64,000 nucleotides of DNA from Vibrio parahaemolyticus. Lineage in GTDB: Bacteria; Pseudomonadota; Gammaproteobacteria; Enterobacterales; Vibrionaceae. The position numbers and the translations under genes were made by a program. The notes under the pieces were generated by a model. That model did not search any database and was not told where the DNA came from. It saw only the letters and a list, made by a program, of their open reading frames with translations. This document shows positions 17,934 to 27,611 of this stretch, piece by piece. The number at the start of each line of letters is the position of its first letter. The stretch's first letter is position 1. The stretch lies in NCBI RefSeq assembly GCF_900460535.1, contig NZ_UHIL01000001.1, positions 2,914,001 to 2,978,000 of the forward strand, given 5' to 3'.

Positions 17934-18086
17934 GATGTGTCCTCTCAAATATTTAATAATTAAAGTTTTTGAAAACTCGGCAACCCTGCCAAGCCTGTTA
18001 ATTCTTCAAACTGGTTATAGATATGGAGATACGTCAGATTTATTTCAAGGCTTGAAATAAAAATTCTCTCCATCACTTCTTCACCT

Positions 18087-19124
18087 TTAAAGCTCCACTT
18101 GTGAAGAAGCTTTCATTGCTAAAGCGGTATCCAGCATCCGGTTAGCAAAGCCCCATTCGTTATCGCACCAAACGAGCATTTTTACTAATTGCCCGTTACT
18201 CACTCTTGTCTGAGTTCCATCCACTATCGCGCTATGGGGATCGTGGTTAAAGTCGATGGAAACGAGTGGCGATTCAGTATAGTCAACAATGTTACGTAAT
18301 GTACACTGAGATGCGTTAACAATGGTTTGATTTACGTCATTAACTTTCACATTTGTATTAATTGTGACACTTAAATCCATTGCAGTGACGTTAACTGTCG
18401 GAACTCGAACGGAAATGGCTTCGAATTTGTTGGAAAATTTCGGGAAGATTCTTTCAATTCCTTTATGCAACTTGGTGTCAACAGGAATGATAGATTGGCT
18501 CGCAGCTCGAGTACGACGTAAGTCATTATGGTAGGCATCAATAACTTGTTGGTCGTTCATGGATGAGTGGATTGTGGTAATGGTACCTGACTCAATCCCA
18601 AATGCTTCATCCAATACTTTGATGATGGGAACAATACAGTTGGTGGTACATGAACCATTGGACACCACGCGGTGTTCATCTTTGAGAGTTTCGTGGTTCA
18701 CACCGTAAATAATGGTGTTATCGAGATCGTTCGCTCCTGGGTGAGAGAAGAGCACTTTCTTCGCTCCGGCTTCGATATGGGCAAGACCATCCGCCTTTGA
18801 ACCATAAACGCCGGTACAATCTAAAACGATATCGACTTCAAGGTCGCGCCACGGAAGCAGTTCAATTTCAGAGAGATGAAGAATTCGGATGGCATCATAT
18901 TCACCGCTTTCATGGTGAACATTCAAATGTTCTTGATCGTGGGAGATTTTCTTACCGAAACGGCCATGACTGGTGTCATATTGTAGAAGGTGAGCCATTG
19001 CCTCTGGTTGAGCAAGCTCATTAACCGCTACCACTTTAATCTGCTGATGTTTGCCGCTTTCATAGACAGCTCGCAGAACATTACGACCTATACGTCCAAA
19101 TCCATTGATCGCAACTTTTAGCAT
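18087..19124 (-). CDS. epd: D-erythrose-4-phosphate dehydrogenase
   Basis: A 345-residue GAPDH-family enzyme that makes 4-phosphoerythronate for pyridoxal phosphate synthesis. [19 protein letters not shown] at the N-terminus binds NAD, and [12 protein letters not shown] near residue 155 carries the catalytic cysteine. I call Epd rather than GapA because it heads the epd-pgk-fbaA cluster and because of the Epd-like [23 protein letters not shown] segment. Catalytic specificity is inferred from this similarity. Confidence 0.95.
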   Translation of the reverse strand: MLKVAINGFGRIGRNVLRAVYESGKHQQIKVVAVNELAQPEAMAHLLQYDTSHGRFGKKISHDQEHLNVHHESGEYDAIRILHLSEIELLPWRDLEVDIVLDCTGVYGSKADGLAHIEAGAKKVLFSHPGANDLDNTIIYGVNHETLKDEHRVVSNGSCTTNCIVPIIKVLDEAFGIESGTITTIHSSMNDQQVIDAYHNDLRRTRAASQSIIPVDTKLHKGIERIFPKFSNKFEAISVRVPTVNVTAMDLSVTINTNVKVNDVNQTIVNASQCTLRNIVDYTESPLVSIDFNHDPHSAIVDGTQTRVSNGQLVKMLVWCDNEWGFANRMLDTALAMKASSQVEL

Positions 19125-19216
19125 TTATCCTTCGTCCCACCAAAAATTTCGTGGCACAGATAGTACCTGATAAGGCTGAAAAACGCACCTAATGAATCAT
19201 AGTAAAGCATGATTTA

Positions 19217-19243
19217 AAAAGGCTGGGACATAGCCCAGCCTTC
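19217..19243 (-). terminator. Terminator of irgA
   Basis: AAGGCTGGG and CCCAGCCTT form a 9-bp stem with a T run on the minus strand, 12 bases after the irgA stop codon. Confidence 0.85.
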
Positions 19244-19254
19244 TTTGAAAGAGA

Positions 19255-21213
19255 TTAGAATGCTACGTCTAACCCTAACCAGTAACGACGTCCATCTTCG
19301 ACGTACCCATATTCTTTGTAGTTGATGTCTTCATCGAACAGGTTGTAAATCGCACCTTTGATCTTGGTGTTATCCGTCAACTGATACGTTACGCCGGCAT
19401 CTACAAACGTATAAGCAGGTTCAACGATGCTGTTGCGTGATGGGCCAGTGACGGGATCCATTTCTTTTCCTCGGTAGGTCACTTTCGTCCAGCTCTCTAG
19501 GTTGTCTGTTGTTTGCCAAGTGACATCAACATTAAACAGGTGCTTTGGAAGTTGCTGAAGTGGCATGCCTTTGTATTCACCCGTTTTTTGCTCCGAGTCG
19601 GTAAAGGTATAGCTTGAGCTTAAGTAGATAGTCTCGGTTAGTGGTTTCGCCAACGTTGCTTCTACACCCTGAGTAACAGCTTCATCCACATTAATGCGGT
19701 AAGTAGGATCTGCCCCCCATTGGTTTGGGCCATCCGTACAAATTGTATCTGGGCACACCACGCGAGTGATCTTATCTTTAAACTCATTGTGGAAGGCGGT
19801 TAACGTCACATCAAGACCAGAATCACCTTGGTAAAGCACACTGATTTCTTTGTTCAGTGAAGTTTCCGGATCCAAATCTGGGTTACCATAAATATTGCCG
19901 CCACCACTGACTTGCGCCCAACCTGGGGTAATTTCACGTAACTGAGGAGAGCGGAAGCCTGTCGCCACACCGCCTTTGACCGTCCAAGCAGGATCAACAC
20001 GCCACACACCATACACTCGCGGACTAAAATGCGCGCCGTAGTTTTCATCGTGATCCAAACGACCACCTAATGTCAGACTAAAAGGTTCTGCGATCTTCCA
20101 TTCATCTTCGATGAACACAGCCCATTGTGTATTTGATGCTTTCGTTTTAGATGATGCTTTGTTGGACGTAAAATCTTCCAACTCGGCATGCGTCGCATCG
20201 ACACCAGTTGTCAGTGTATGCGCGCCCAGCCCTTTAACTAGACTGGATTTAAACGTGGTATTTACAATAGTCATTTCGCGAGATTTGTTTTCACTCTCCT
20301 CGCGCTGCAAGTAGGTATCAGAGTTACCCAATAACTCCCACTCCGCGGTGTGACTAAGCGTAACGTAGTTGCGACGGTATTCATTCAATGAATCTTCACA
20401 GCCTCTACGACAGCCCGTCGTAGGTACAGAAAGACCAACATTACCGCGACGACTTTGTGCCGATGTACCACCCTCTAACTGCACAGAGTGACGGTCATTG
20501 ATTTGATAGATCAGTTTTGAAGAGATGCTCTGCATATCTTTGTCTTCATAACCATAATCAATGTCATCTTCTTCCCTTGCGGTGTATTGACCATAAACCT
20601 GTAGCAACAAGTTTTCTGCAAGAGGGCCATTTACAAAGAAGTTCGCACTCTGTTCACCACCAGAACGGCTGTTTTCTTGGATAACCGTCCCCAGCTGCAC
20701 ATTACCTGTCCACTCAAGCGCATCTTTACGGGTGATCACGTTAATCACACCACCAATCGCATCGGAACCATATAGTGTCGACATCGGGCCACGGATCACT
20801 TCGATTCGCTCAATGGCTTGAAGTGGTGGCAACCAACCTTGTTCAATACCAGGGCCATCGCTATTTGGGCGAGTTTCGCGAGTACTTTGGCGCTTACCAT
20901 CCACAAGAATTAACGTGTACTTAGAGCCCATACCACGAATGCTGATATCGGTTGTATCACCACCACCAGTCACAACAACACCCGGCACACTTTTCAGTGC
21001 ATCAGTCACGTCGCGGTAGTAGCGCGAGTCCAATTCTTCTCGCGAGATAACACTAATACTTGCAGGCGCATCCGCTTGGGATTGCTCATAACTTGACGCT
21101 GTCACCACGACGGTTTCCATTTTAGAAACTGAGTCGTTAGCAAATACATGAGGGACACTGACGAAGGCTAAAACACCAGTTGCAGTTAGCACTGGCAGTC
21201 TAAGAGTGGACAT
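19255..21213 (-). CDS. irgA: TonB-dependent siderophore receptor, IrgA type
   Basis: A 652-residue outer-membrane receptor. It has a signal peptide (residues 1 to about 25), a TonB-box-like METVVVTAS right after it, a plug domain with ISVISREELDSRYYRDVTDALKSVPGV and GGVINVITRKD, and a barrel ending in an aromatic residue (LDVAF). It sits divergent from a LysR regulator and next to epd, the position of irgA/irgB in V. cholerae, where IrgA takes up enterobactin-type catecholate siderophores. The exact siderophore is inferred. A strong Fur box lies just upstream of the start. Confidence 0.9.
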   Translation of the reverse strand: MSTLRLPVLTATGVLAFVSVPHVFANDSVSKMETVVVTASSYEQSQADAPASISVISREELDSRYYRDVTDALKSVPGVVVTGGGDTTDISIRGMGSKYTLILVDGKRQSTRETRPNSDGPGIEQGWLPPLQAIERIEVIRGPMSTLYGSDAIGGVINVITRKDALEWTGNVQLGTVIQENSRSGGEQSANFFVNGPLAENLLLQVYGQYTAREEDDIDYGYEDKDMQSISSKLIYQINDRHSVQLEGGTSAQSRRGNVGLSVPTTGCRRGCEDSLNEYRRNYVTLSHTAEWELLGNSDTYLQREESENKSREMTIVNTTFKSSLVKGLGAHTLTTGVDATHAELEDFTSNKASSKTKASNTQWAVFIEDEWKIAEPFSLTLGGRLDHDENYGAHFSPRVYGVWRVDPAWTVKGGVATGFRSPQLREITPGWAQVSGGGNIYGNPDLDPETSLNKEISVLYQGDSGLDVTLTAFHNEFKDKITRVVCPDTICTDGPNQWGADPTYRINVDEAVTQGVEATLAKPLTETIYLSSSYTFTDSEQKTGEYKGMPLQQLPKHLFNVDVTWQTTDNLESWTKVTYRGKEMDPVTGPSRNSIVEPAYTFVDAGVTYQLTDNTKIKGAIYNLFDEDINYKEYGYVEDGRRYWLGLDVAF

Positions 21214-21229
21214 CTACATCTCCATAATT

Positions 21230-21248
21230 GATAATGATTATTATTTTC
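21230..21248. promoter_or_regulatory. Fur box in the irgA promoter
   Basis: The 19-mer GATAATGATTATTATTTTC matches the Fur consensus GATAATGATAATCATTATC at 16 of 19 positions by hand count. It lies 17 bases upstream of the irgA start codon in the divergent irgA-irgB interval, so iron-replete Fur would block irgA and possibly irgB. Confidence 0.85.
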
Positions 21249-21349
21249 GAAGTGGAATTATTCATAAATAGAATGAGATGCATAGTGAGAGTTATGGAAC
21301 GGTTCTTCCCATATATGGAATCCGTACATAACGCAGTAAGGAGTAAGAT

Positions 21350-22243
21350 ATGCACGACTTAGCATCAATTCGTGCTTTTGATGCGCTTAACCAACACAAA
21401 AGTTTGACCGCAGCCGCCAAAGCATTGAATCAGCCGAAATCCACCGTGAGCCGCCGCTTAGCACAATTAGAAGCCGACTTTGGCCAAGCGCTAACAACTC
21501 GACAAGGCAACCGCTTGATTCTGACACGCGCAGGGGAGATTTTTGCCGACTACAGCCGCCAGATCCTAGAGCTCAGCGAGGAAAGTTATGAGGCGCTTCA
21601 AGGCTTAAATAATCAAGTATCAGGCTCTCTACATATCGTTTGCCACGCAGCGTTAGTTCGCAGTTGGTTAGGCGATGTGCTCAATGAATTTCTGGCGGAG
21701 AACCCTGACGTCAGAGTCCAGCTCACCAGTGATTTTTCCGATACACACCACGATCCAGATTTGTTTATCTGGCTAGGTGAACACAAAGGGCTGGATTGGC
21801 GCAAAGAAACGCTTGGCGTATTTCGTTACACCCCATTCGCGTCGCCAAACTACATCGGAAAACATGGCCCCATCCACCACCCGAGAGAACTAAACAAACA
21901 TCCGTGGATAGATTTTGGGTCGATACAAGAGAATGGTTTGCTACTCTCGCACCCAGAACAAGGGGAGTTTTTTCTAGAGCCATTTGTCAGCCGACTCTAT
22001 AGCGACAACATTGCTATGCAGATCGATAGTATCGCCAACGGACACGGCATTGGTCTCTTGCCAACTTGGACTGCACAAGGGTATGAGAAACATCACCCCG
22101 GCCGTATCACCCCATGCCTTGAAGGCTGGCTTTCAGAGCCAATAACGATCAACTGTTATACACCAGCAGGGCGTCATCCTCTTCGCTTATCCGTACTGCT
22201 TGAAGATATTCACCAAAGTATTCCGCTAGATTGGAAATATTGA
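21350..22243 (+). CDS. irgB: LysR-family regulator IrgB
   Basis: A 297-residue LysR-type regulator. The helix-turn-helix KSLTAAAKALNQPKSTVSRRLAQLE is at about residues 17-41 and an effector domain follows. It diverges from irgA across 136 bases containing a Fur box, matching V. cholerae, where IrgB activates irgA under iron limitation. An AAGGAG site lies eight bases before the ATG. Confidence 0.9.
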   Translation: MHDLASIRAFDALNQHKSLTAAAKALNQPKSTVSRRLAQLEADFGQALTTRQGNRLILTRAGEIFADYSRQILELSEESYEALQGLNNQVSGSLHIVCHAALVRSWLGDVLNEFLAENPDVRVQLTSDFSDTHHDPDLFIWLGEHKGLDWRKETLGVFRYTPFASPNYIGKHGPIHHPRELNKHPWIDFGSIQENGLLLSHPEQGEFFLEPFVSRLYSDNIAMQIDSIANGHGIGLLPTWTAQGYEKHHPGRITPCLEGWLSEPITINCYTPAGRHPLRLSVLLEDIHQSIPLDWKY

Positions 22244-22250
22244 GACAAAT

Positions 22251-22280
22251 AAAAAGGCCATCAACATGATGGCCTTTTCT
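22251..22280. terminator. Bidirectional terminator between irgB and tktA
   Basis: AAAAGGCCATCA pairs perfectly with TGATGGCCTTTT around a three-base loop, with A and T runs on the two sides. It serves the convergent irgB and tktA genes. Confidence 0.9.
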
Positions 22281-22320
22281 CACAACCGCTCAACAGAGTC
22301 GGTTTAAACAACTGTCTCGA

Positions 22321-24315
22321 TTACGCTAGTAGTTCTTTTGCTGTGTTCACTACGTTTTCTACAGTGAAACCAAACATTTCGAACAACTGGTCAGCAGGTG
22401 CAGATTCACCGAATGTTGTCATACCGATGATGCGACCGTCGAAACCAACGTACTTGTACCAGAAGTCTGCGATGCCCGCTTCAATAGCGATACGAGCTGT
22501 TACGTCTGATGGTAGAACTGCTTCACGGTAAGCTGCGTCTTGTTTGTCGAATGCATCTGTTGATGGCATTGAAACCACGCGTACTTTCTTACCTTCTGCT
22601 GTTAGTTGTTCAGCGGCTTTCACTGCTAGCTCAACTTCAGAGCCTGTTGCGATAAGGATTAGCTCAGGCTTACCTTCACTGTCTTTCAGGATGTAAGCAC
22701 CTTTCGCGATGTCTGCGACTTGCTCAGCGCTGCGTGGTTGTTGCGCTAGGTTTTGACGAGAGAAGATAAGTGCTGTTGGTGCATCTTTACGTTCAATCGC
22801 TAGTTTCCATGCTACAGCAGACTCAACTTGGTCACATGGACGCCATGTGTTCATGTTTGGAGTCAAACGTAGAGACGCCATTTGCTCAACTGGTTGGTGA
22901 GTTGGGCCATCTTCGCCAAGACCGATAGAATCGTGTGTGTACACTTGGATGTTCTGAATTTTCATCAAAGCAGCCATACGCATTGCGTTACGAGCGTATT
23001 CCATGAACATTAGGAATGTTGCGCCGTAAGGAACGAAACCGCCGTGTAGTGCGATACCGTTCATAATAGCAGTCATACCAAATTCACGTACACCGTAGTG
23101 GATGTAGTTACCAGAGAAGTCGTTCGCTTCTAGAGACTTAGAGCCCGACCACATGGTTAGGTTAGAAGGTGCTAGGTCAGCAGAGCCGCCCATAAATTCT
23201 GGTAGCATTTGACCGAAAGCTTCTAGAGCATTTTGAGATGCTTTACGTGACGCAATGTTTGCTGGGTTTGCTTGAAGATCAGCAATGATTTGGTTTGCTT
23301 TCTCTTCCCACTCTGCAGGAAGTTCGCCGTTTAGACGACGCTTAAGCTCTGCTGCTTCTGTTGGGTAAGCCGCTGCGTATGCTTCGAACTTCGCGTTCCA
23401 CGCCGCTTCTTTTTCAGCGCCAGCTGCTTTTGCATCCCACTCTGCGTATACATCAGCAGGGATTTCAAATGCAGGGTGTTCCCAACCTAGGAATTCACGC
23501 GCTGCTGCGATTTCTTCCGCGCCTAATGGTGCACCGTGACAGTCGTGTGAACCAGATTTGTTTGGAGAACCAAAACCGATGATAGTCTTCGTACAAATTA
23601 GCGTAGGACGAGGGTCTGCTTTTGCAGCTTCAATCGCTGCGTTGATTGCTTCAGAATCGTGACCATCTACTGCTGGAATTACGTGCCAGCCGTACGCTTC
23701 AAAACGCTTAGGTGTATCGTCAGAGAACCAACCTTCAACGTGACCATCGATAGAGATGCCGTTGTCATCCCAAAATGCGATCAGTTTACCTAGACCTAGC
23801 GTACCAGCAAGAGAACATGCCTCATGCGAGATACCTTCCATCAGACAGCCATCCCCCATGAACACGTAAGTGAAGTGGTCAACGATGTCGTGGCCTTCTT
23901 TGTTGAATTGTGCTGCTAGCGCTTTTTCTGCTAGAGCCATACCAACAGCGTTCGTGATACCTTGACCTAGAGGGCCTGTTGTCGTTTCGATGCCTGGTGC
24001 GTAGCCGTACTCTGGGTGACCTGGAGTCTTAGAGTGAAGCTGACGGAAGTTTTTCAGATCATCAATAGATAGCTCGTAACCGCTCAAGTGCAGTAGAGAG
24101 TAGATCAGCATAGAACCGTGGCCGTTTGAAAGTACAAAACGGTCGCGATCTGCCCACTCTGGGTTAGCTGGGTTGTGGTTTAGGTGAGAGCGCCAAAGAA
24201 CTTCAGCGATATCAGCCATACCCATAGGTGCGCCTGGGTGGCCAGAGTTAGCTTGTTGAACACCATCCATGCTTAGAGCACGAATTGCATTGGCAAGATG
24301 TTTACGAGACGACAT
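22321..24315 (-). CDS. tktA: Transketolase
   Basis: A 664-residue thiamine-diphosphate enzyme of the pentose phosphate pathway. Conserved parts are [20 protein letters not shown] near residue 24, the TPP-binding [13 protein letters not shown] near 154, [18 protein letters not shown] near 460 and the C-terminal [12 protein letters not shown] start at the ATG at 24313-24315, with CAGGAG seven bases upstream; an ATG six codons further up has no site. It follows the irg pair and faces away from metK. Confidence 0.98.
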   Translation of the reverse strand: MSSRKHLANAIRALSMDGVQQANSGHPGAPMGMADIAEVLWRSHLNHNPANPEWADRDRFVLSNGHGSMLIYSLLHLSGYELSIDDLKNFRQLHSKTPGHPEYGYAPGIETTTGPLGQGITNAVGMALAEKALAAQFNKEGHDIVDHFTYVFMGDGCLMEGISHEACSLAGTLGLGKLIAFWDDNGISIDGHVEGWFSDDTPKRFEAYGWHVIPAVDGHDSEAINAAIEAAKADPRPTLICTKTIIGFGSPNKSGSHDCHGAPLGAEEIAAAREFLGWEHPAFEIPADVYAEWDAKAAGAEKEAAWNAKFEAYAAAYPTEAAELKRRLNGELPAEWEEKANQIIADLQANPANIASRKASQNALEAFGQMLPEFMGGSADLAPSNLTMWSGSKSLEANDFSGNYIHYGVREFGMTAIMNGIALHGGFVPYGATFLMFMEYARNAMRMAALMKIQNIQVYTHDSIGLGEDGPTHQPVEQMASLRLTPNMNTWRPCDQVESAVAWKLAIERKDAPTALIFSRQNLAQQPRSAEQVADIAKGAYILKDSEGKPELILIATGSEVELAVKAAEQLTAEGKKVRVVSMPSTDAFDKQDAAYREAVLPSDVTARIAIEAGIADFWYKYVGFDGRIIGMTTFGESAPADQLFEMFGFTVENVVNTAKELLA

Positions 24316-24382
24316 GTCTGCTCCTGAGTACATTAAGCGAAACGAAAAAAGAGGTCACAATTCTCTCAAAGCCAAGTGGGGT

Positions 24383-24398
24383 GTGCAAACGTTTTCCA
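24383..24398. promoter_or_regulatory. PurR/LacI-type operator-like motif before tktA
   Basis: The 16-mer has an uninterrupted 12-base match (GCAAACGTTTTC) to the PurR consensus. It lies 67 bases upstream of the tktA start codon, in the divergent tktA-metK interval. Confidence 0.5.
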
Positions 24399-24468
24399 AC
24401 CCAAAACCTCACAAATATTGCACCTTTCAGTTCAAATACATCGAAGTTCTAAAAATTATCAATAATTC

Positions 24469-24484
24469 AAGCAAACGTTTGGTT
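24469..24484. promoter_or_regulatory. Second PurR/LacI-type motif in the tktA-metK interval
   Basis: AAGCAAACGTTTGGTT matches the PurR consensus at 11 of 16 positions by hand count, with the GCAAACGTTT core intact. Its centre is 86 bases from the centre of the motif at 24383-24398, so one dimer could act on each gene or both could loop the region. Confidence 0.45.
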
Positions 24485-24534
24485 ATAACAAAAACCAAAA
24501 AAGAGCTTGTAATTCGAGCAATCAAAATTAGAAT

Positions 24535-24558
24535 AGACGTCTAGATGTAGATACACCT
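24535..24558 (+). promoter_or_regulatory. Tandem MetJ boxes upstream of metK
   Basis: AGACGTCT (24535-24542) is the exact MetJ box consensus and is followed directly by the 8-mers AGATGTAG and ATACACCT, which are looser copies in register. Tandem 8-bp met boxes are how MetJ-SAM represses metK in gammaproteobacteria. Confidence 0.8.
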
Positions 24559-24631
24559 ACAAATATTAGTATTAATTTGCGCTGGGGAGTTTATCATTCC
24601 TCAGTTTTAAACCAGATATAGTGGAGCTAAC

Positions 24632-25786
24632 ATGGCTAAGCACCTGTTTACTTCTGAGTCAGTATCAGAAGGTCATCCAGATAAAATTGCAGACCAGATT
24701 TCTGATGCGGTTCTTGACGCGATTCTAGAGCAAGATCCAAAGGCTCGTGTTGCATGTGAGACTTACGTTAAAACCGGTATGGTAATGGTGGGTGGTGAAA
24801 TCACGACTTCAGCATGGGTTGACATCGAAGAGTTAACTCGTGAAACCGTTCGTGAAATCGGCTACGTACACTCAGATATGGGCTTTGACGCGAACTCTTG
24901 TGCAGTTCTAAACACAATCGGTAAACAGTCTCCAGATATCAACCAAGGTGTTGATAAAGCTGACCCTAAAGAGCAAGGTGCAGGCGACCAAGGCATCATG
25001 TTTGGTTACGCATGTAACGAAACTGAAGTACTCATGCCAGCGCCAATCACTTACTCTCACCGTCTTGTTGAAAAGCAAGCAGAAGTTCGTAAAAACGGCA
25101 CACTACCTTGGTTGCGTCCAGACGCAAAATCTCAGGTAACGTTCCAGTACGACCAAGGTAAGATTGTTGGTATCGATGCTGTTGTTCTTTCAACTCAGCA
25201 CTGTGATTCAATCTCTACGCCTGACCTACGTGAAGCAGTAATGGAAGAGATCATCAAACCTGTTCTTCCTGCAGAGTGGATCAGCAAAGACACTAACTTC
25301 TTCATCAACCCAACCGGTCGTTTCGTTATCGGTGGCCCAATGGGTGACTGTGGTCTAACTGGTCGTAAAATCATCGTAGATACTTACGGCGGTGCAGCTC
25401 GTCACGGTGGCGGTGCATTCTCTGGTAAAGATCCATCGAAAGTAGACCGCTCTGCAGCTTACGCAGCACGTTACGTAGCGAAAAACATCGTAGCGGCTGG
25501 TATGGCTGACCGTTGTGAAATCCAACTTTCTTACGCAATCGGTGTTGCTGATCCAACGTCTATCATGGTTGAAACGTTTGGTACCGAGAAAGTATCTCAC
25601 GACATCATCATTGAAGCGGTTCGTCAATTCTTCGACCTACGTCCATACGGTCTACAAGAAATGCTTAACCTACTTCAACCAATCTACAAGAAGACAGCAG
25701 CATACGGTCACTTCGGTCGCGAAGAGTTCCCATGGGAAGCGACTGATAAAGCTGAGCTTCTACGCGATTTCGCTGGCATCAAGTAA
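24632..25786 (+). CDS. metK: S-adenosylmethionine synthase
   Basis: A 384-residue enzyme making SAM from methionine and ATP. Signature parts are [24 protein letters not shown] at residues 6-29, the ATP-binding [12 protein letters not shown] near 115 and the phosphate loop [25 protein letters not shown] near 252. The start has a TGGAG site upstream. Expression is probably controlled by MetJ through the boxes at 24535-24558; no SAM riboswitch is seen. Confidence 0.98.
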   Translation: MAKHLFTSESVSEGHPDKIADQISDAVLDAILEQDPKARVACETYVKTGMVMVGGEITTSAWVDIEELTRETVREIGYVHSDMGFDANSCAVLNTIGKQSPDINQGVDKADPKEQGAGDQGIMFGYACNETEVLMPAPITYSHRLVEKQAEVRKNGTLPWLRPDAKSQVTFQYDQGKIVGIDAVVLSTQHCDSISTPDLREAVMEEIIKPVLPAEWISKDTNFFINPTGRFVIGGPMGDCGLTGRKIIVDTYGGAARHGGGAFSGKDPSKVDRSAAYAARYVAKNIVAAGMADRCEIQLSYAIGVADPTSIMVETFGTEKVSHDIIIEAVRQFFDLRPYGLQEMLNLLQPIYKKTAAYGHFGREEFPWEATDKAELLRDFAGIK

Positions 25787-25807
25787 TCGAGCCACGCAAG
25801 AATCAAC

Positions 25808-25838
25808 AAAGCCCTCGCCTTATGGCGGGGGCTTTTTG
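25808..25838 (+). terminator. Terminator of metK
   Basis: AAAGCCCTCGCC and GGCGGGGGCTTT form a stem around TTAT, followed by TTTT. A near copy of this hairpin ends the next gene at 26948-26974. Confidence 0.88.
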
Positions 25839-26130
25839 TATCGAACATTCCTCCCTCCCCTTGCCGAACAAAAATTCAGCAATTATTTGTAAATTCCCCT
25901 ATCACCGCCAATAGTTAACATAATGTTAAATGCACTTTTCGATGCATATAACACCGAGTAATAAGATGTAGGTTCACGTGGTGAAGTCCGTGATTAAAAC
26001 ACGTAAACCAAACATCCTTTTGTATGGCTCGATACCAAGTCACTGTACTCCTTAATATAACCATTGAGATGGTCGAGTACTGACGACCTTGGTAAGCGTT
26101 GACACCGTGGGAATTAATCAAGGAGGAGTT
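25839..26130. other. Intergenic region before the DUF2189 gene
   Basis: Nearly 300 bases with no coding frame worth calling. It includes a perfect 15-bp palindrome TTAACATAATGTTAA at 25915-25929, which could be an operator, and should hold the promoter of the following membrane protein. Confidence 0.4.
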
Positions 26131-26928
26131 ATGCCTCGTACCGTGAATCCATCTGACTTCCAAAGCAAACGAAAGGAAGTACCAGATAATGAATACGCCA
26201 GAACCATTCCGTGTAACACCGTCAATCTGAGTGCCCCCTTTCATTGGTTAGCTCTGGGGTTACATGATTTCGTACGTATGCCTCTCATCAGTGCTTTTTA
26301 CGGCATCTGTTTTATGGCAGCAGCGATTGGTATTGTGCTTCTGGTGCAATGGCAAGGCACACACTTAGTGGTGATGCCAAGCCTCATCGTCTATATGCTC
26401 ATAGGTCCGTTTTTAGCACTGGGTCTTTATGATGCGAGTTGGGAGAGAGAACGTGGGCACAAAGCGCGCCTGCTCCATTCCATGAAAGCGATTGGTCGTA
26501 ACTCCAGCTCACAATGGGCGTTCGCAGTATTGCTCGCCGTCTGTATGATTTTCTGGATGCGTATCGCTGCGCTGCTCCACGCGTTGTACCCATCCGTACA
26601 AGGCGCACCACTGACTGAGTTTTTGCCTTTTCTGGTCATAGGTTCATTGGTTGGATTCGTGTTGGCGTGTACCGTATTTAGTATCTCTGCATTTTCGATT
26701 CCATTAATGATGGAGCGCCGTGTCGACATGATGACAGCGGTGTTTACTAGCTTTAACGCGGTGAAATCCAATATTCCGGCCATGATTGTTTGGGCAGCGA
26801 TTATTTGTGGCGGTATCTTGATTGGCTTTGCTACCTACGGAATCGGTATGTTGTTTACCATGCCAATTTTGGGCTACGGTACATGGCACGCCTACCATGC
26901 AACCATCAAGAAAAAACACACGCCTTAA
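26131..26928 (+). CDS. DUF2189 integral membrane protein
   Basis: A 265-residue inner-membrane protein with about six hydrophobic segments from residue 60 onward, and a soluble N-terminal tail of about 45 residues. The SAPFHWLALGLHDFVRMPLIS entry into the first helix is typical of DUF2189 proteins, whose function is unknown. I start at the ATG at 26131 because it follows a near-perfect AAGGAGGAG ribosome binding site; an in-frame start 14 codons upstream has none. The gene stands alone between metK and sprT, with its own terminator. Confidence 0.85.
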   Translation: MPRTVNPSDFQSKRKEVPDNEYARTIPCNTVNLSAPFHWLALGLHDFVRMPLISAFYGICFMAAAIGIVLLVQWQGTHLVVMPSLIVYMLIGPFLALGLYDASWERERGHKARLLHSMKAIGRNSSSQWAFAVLLAVCMIFWMRIAALLHALYPSVQGAPLTEFLPFLVIGSLVGFVLACTVFSISAFSIPLMMERRVDMMTAVFTSFNAVKSNIPAMIVWAAIICGGILIGFATYGIGMLFTMPILGYGTWHAYHATIKKKHTP

Positions 26929-26947
26929 CGGACAAATGCTATGATTC

Positions 26948-26974
26948 AGCCCTCGCCAACGCGGGGGCTTTTTA
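26948..26974 (+). terminator. Terminator of the DUF2189 gene
   Basis: AGCCCTCGC and GCGGGGGCT form a 9-bp stem around CAAC, followed by TTTTA. It begins 20 bases after the stop codon and lies upstream of the true sprT start, which argues against an earlier sprT start at 26941. Confidence 0.85.
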
Positions 26975-26994
26975 TTGAATACACCGGAGTATGG

Positions 26995-27492
26995 ATGGAC
27001 ATTGAACTGAGTTATAAAGCCAAGCAAGTCATGGCTGATTGTATCTCTTTGGCACAGCAAGTATTTAAGCGCTCATTCCCTATCCCAAGCATCACATTCA
27101 ACGTTCGCGGCAAAGCAGCGGGAAAAGCCTACCTTCAATTAAATCAGATTCATCTCAACCCTATTTTATTTAGAGAAAATCCACAGGCGTTTTTGGAAGA
27201 AGTAATTCCTCATGAAGTCGCCCACTTAATCACCTACCAAGTGTACGGCCGAGTTCGACCACACGGAAAAGAGTGGCGGGGCGTCATGGAATCCGTATTT
27301 GGTATTCCTGCCAACACCACACACCGCTTTGAAGTTACCTCAGTCCAGGGTAAGACGTTTGAGTATCGTTGCGGCTGCATGACCTACCCGCTCTCGATTC
27401 GCCGACATAATAAAGTTCTGCGCAAAGAGGCAGCCTACTCCTGTCAAAAATGCCACCAGCCTTTGAATTTTACAGGTGTTCAACTTTCTTAA
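26995..27492 (+). CDS. sprT: SprT family zinc metalloprotease-like protein
   Basis: A 165-residue protein with the metalloprotease motif HEVAH near residue 72 and a C-terminal zinc ribbon of the form CGC...CQKCHQP. SprT relatives include the DNA-protein crosslink protease Spartan, but the bacterial protein's role is not established. I start it at the second of two near ATGs (26995), preceded by CGGAG; a start at 26941 would run through a terminator hairpin. It sits between metK and endA as in E. coli (yggI). Confidence 0.9.
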   Translation: MDIELSYKAKQVMADCISLAQQVFKRSFPIPSITFNVRGKAAGKAYLQLNQIHLNPILFRENPQAFLEEVIPHEVAHLITYQVYGRVRPHGKEWRGVMESVFGIPANTTHRFEVTSVQGKTFEYRCGCMTYPLSIRRHNKVLRKEAAYSCQKCHQPLNFTGVQLS

Positions 27493-27611
27493 TCTCGCCG
27501 GTGAGAAACAGCGGCGATCACTTGTTTATTTTTATTATTAACAGACTCATTACGAAAGCCAATCTCTGAGTGGTAGAATGATTAAAGTCATACTTTTTAA
27601 AGACTTTAATC

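Noticed and set aside
24316..24631. Possible SAM riboswitch in the metK leader
   Set aside because: No SAM riboswitch core is visible; MetJ boxes explain regulation.
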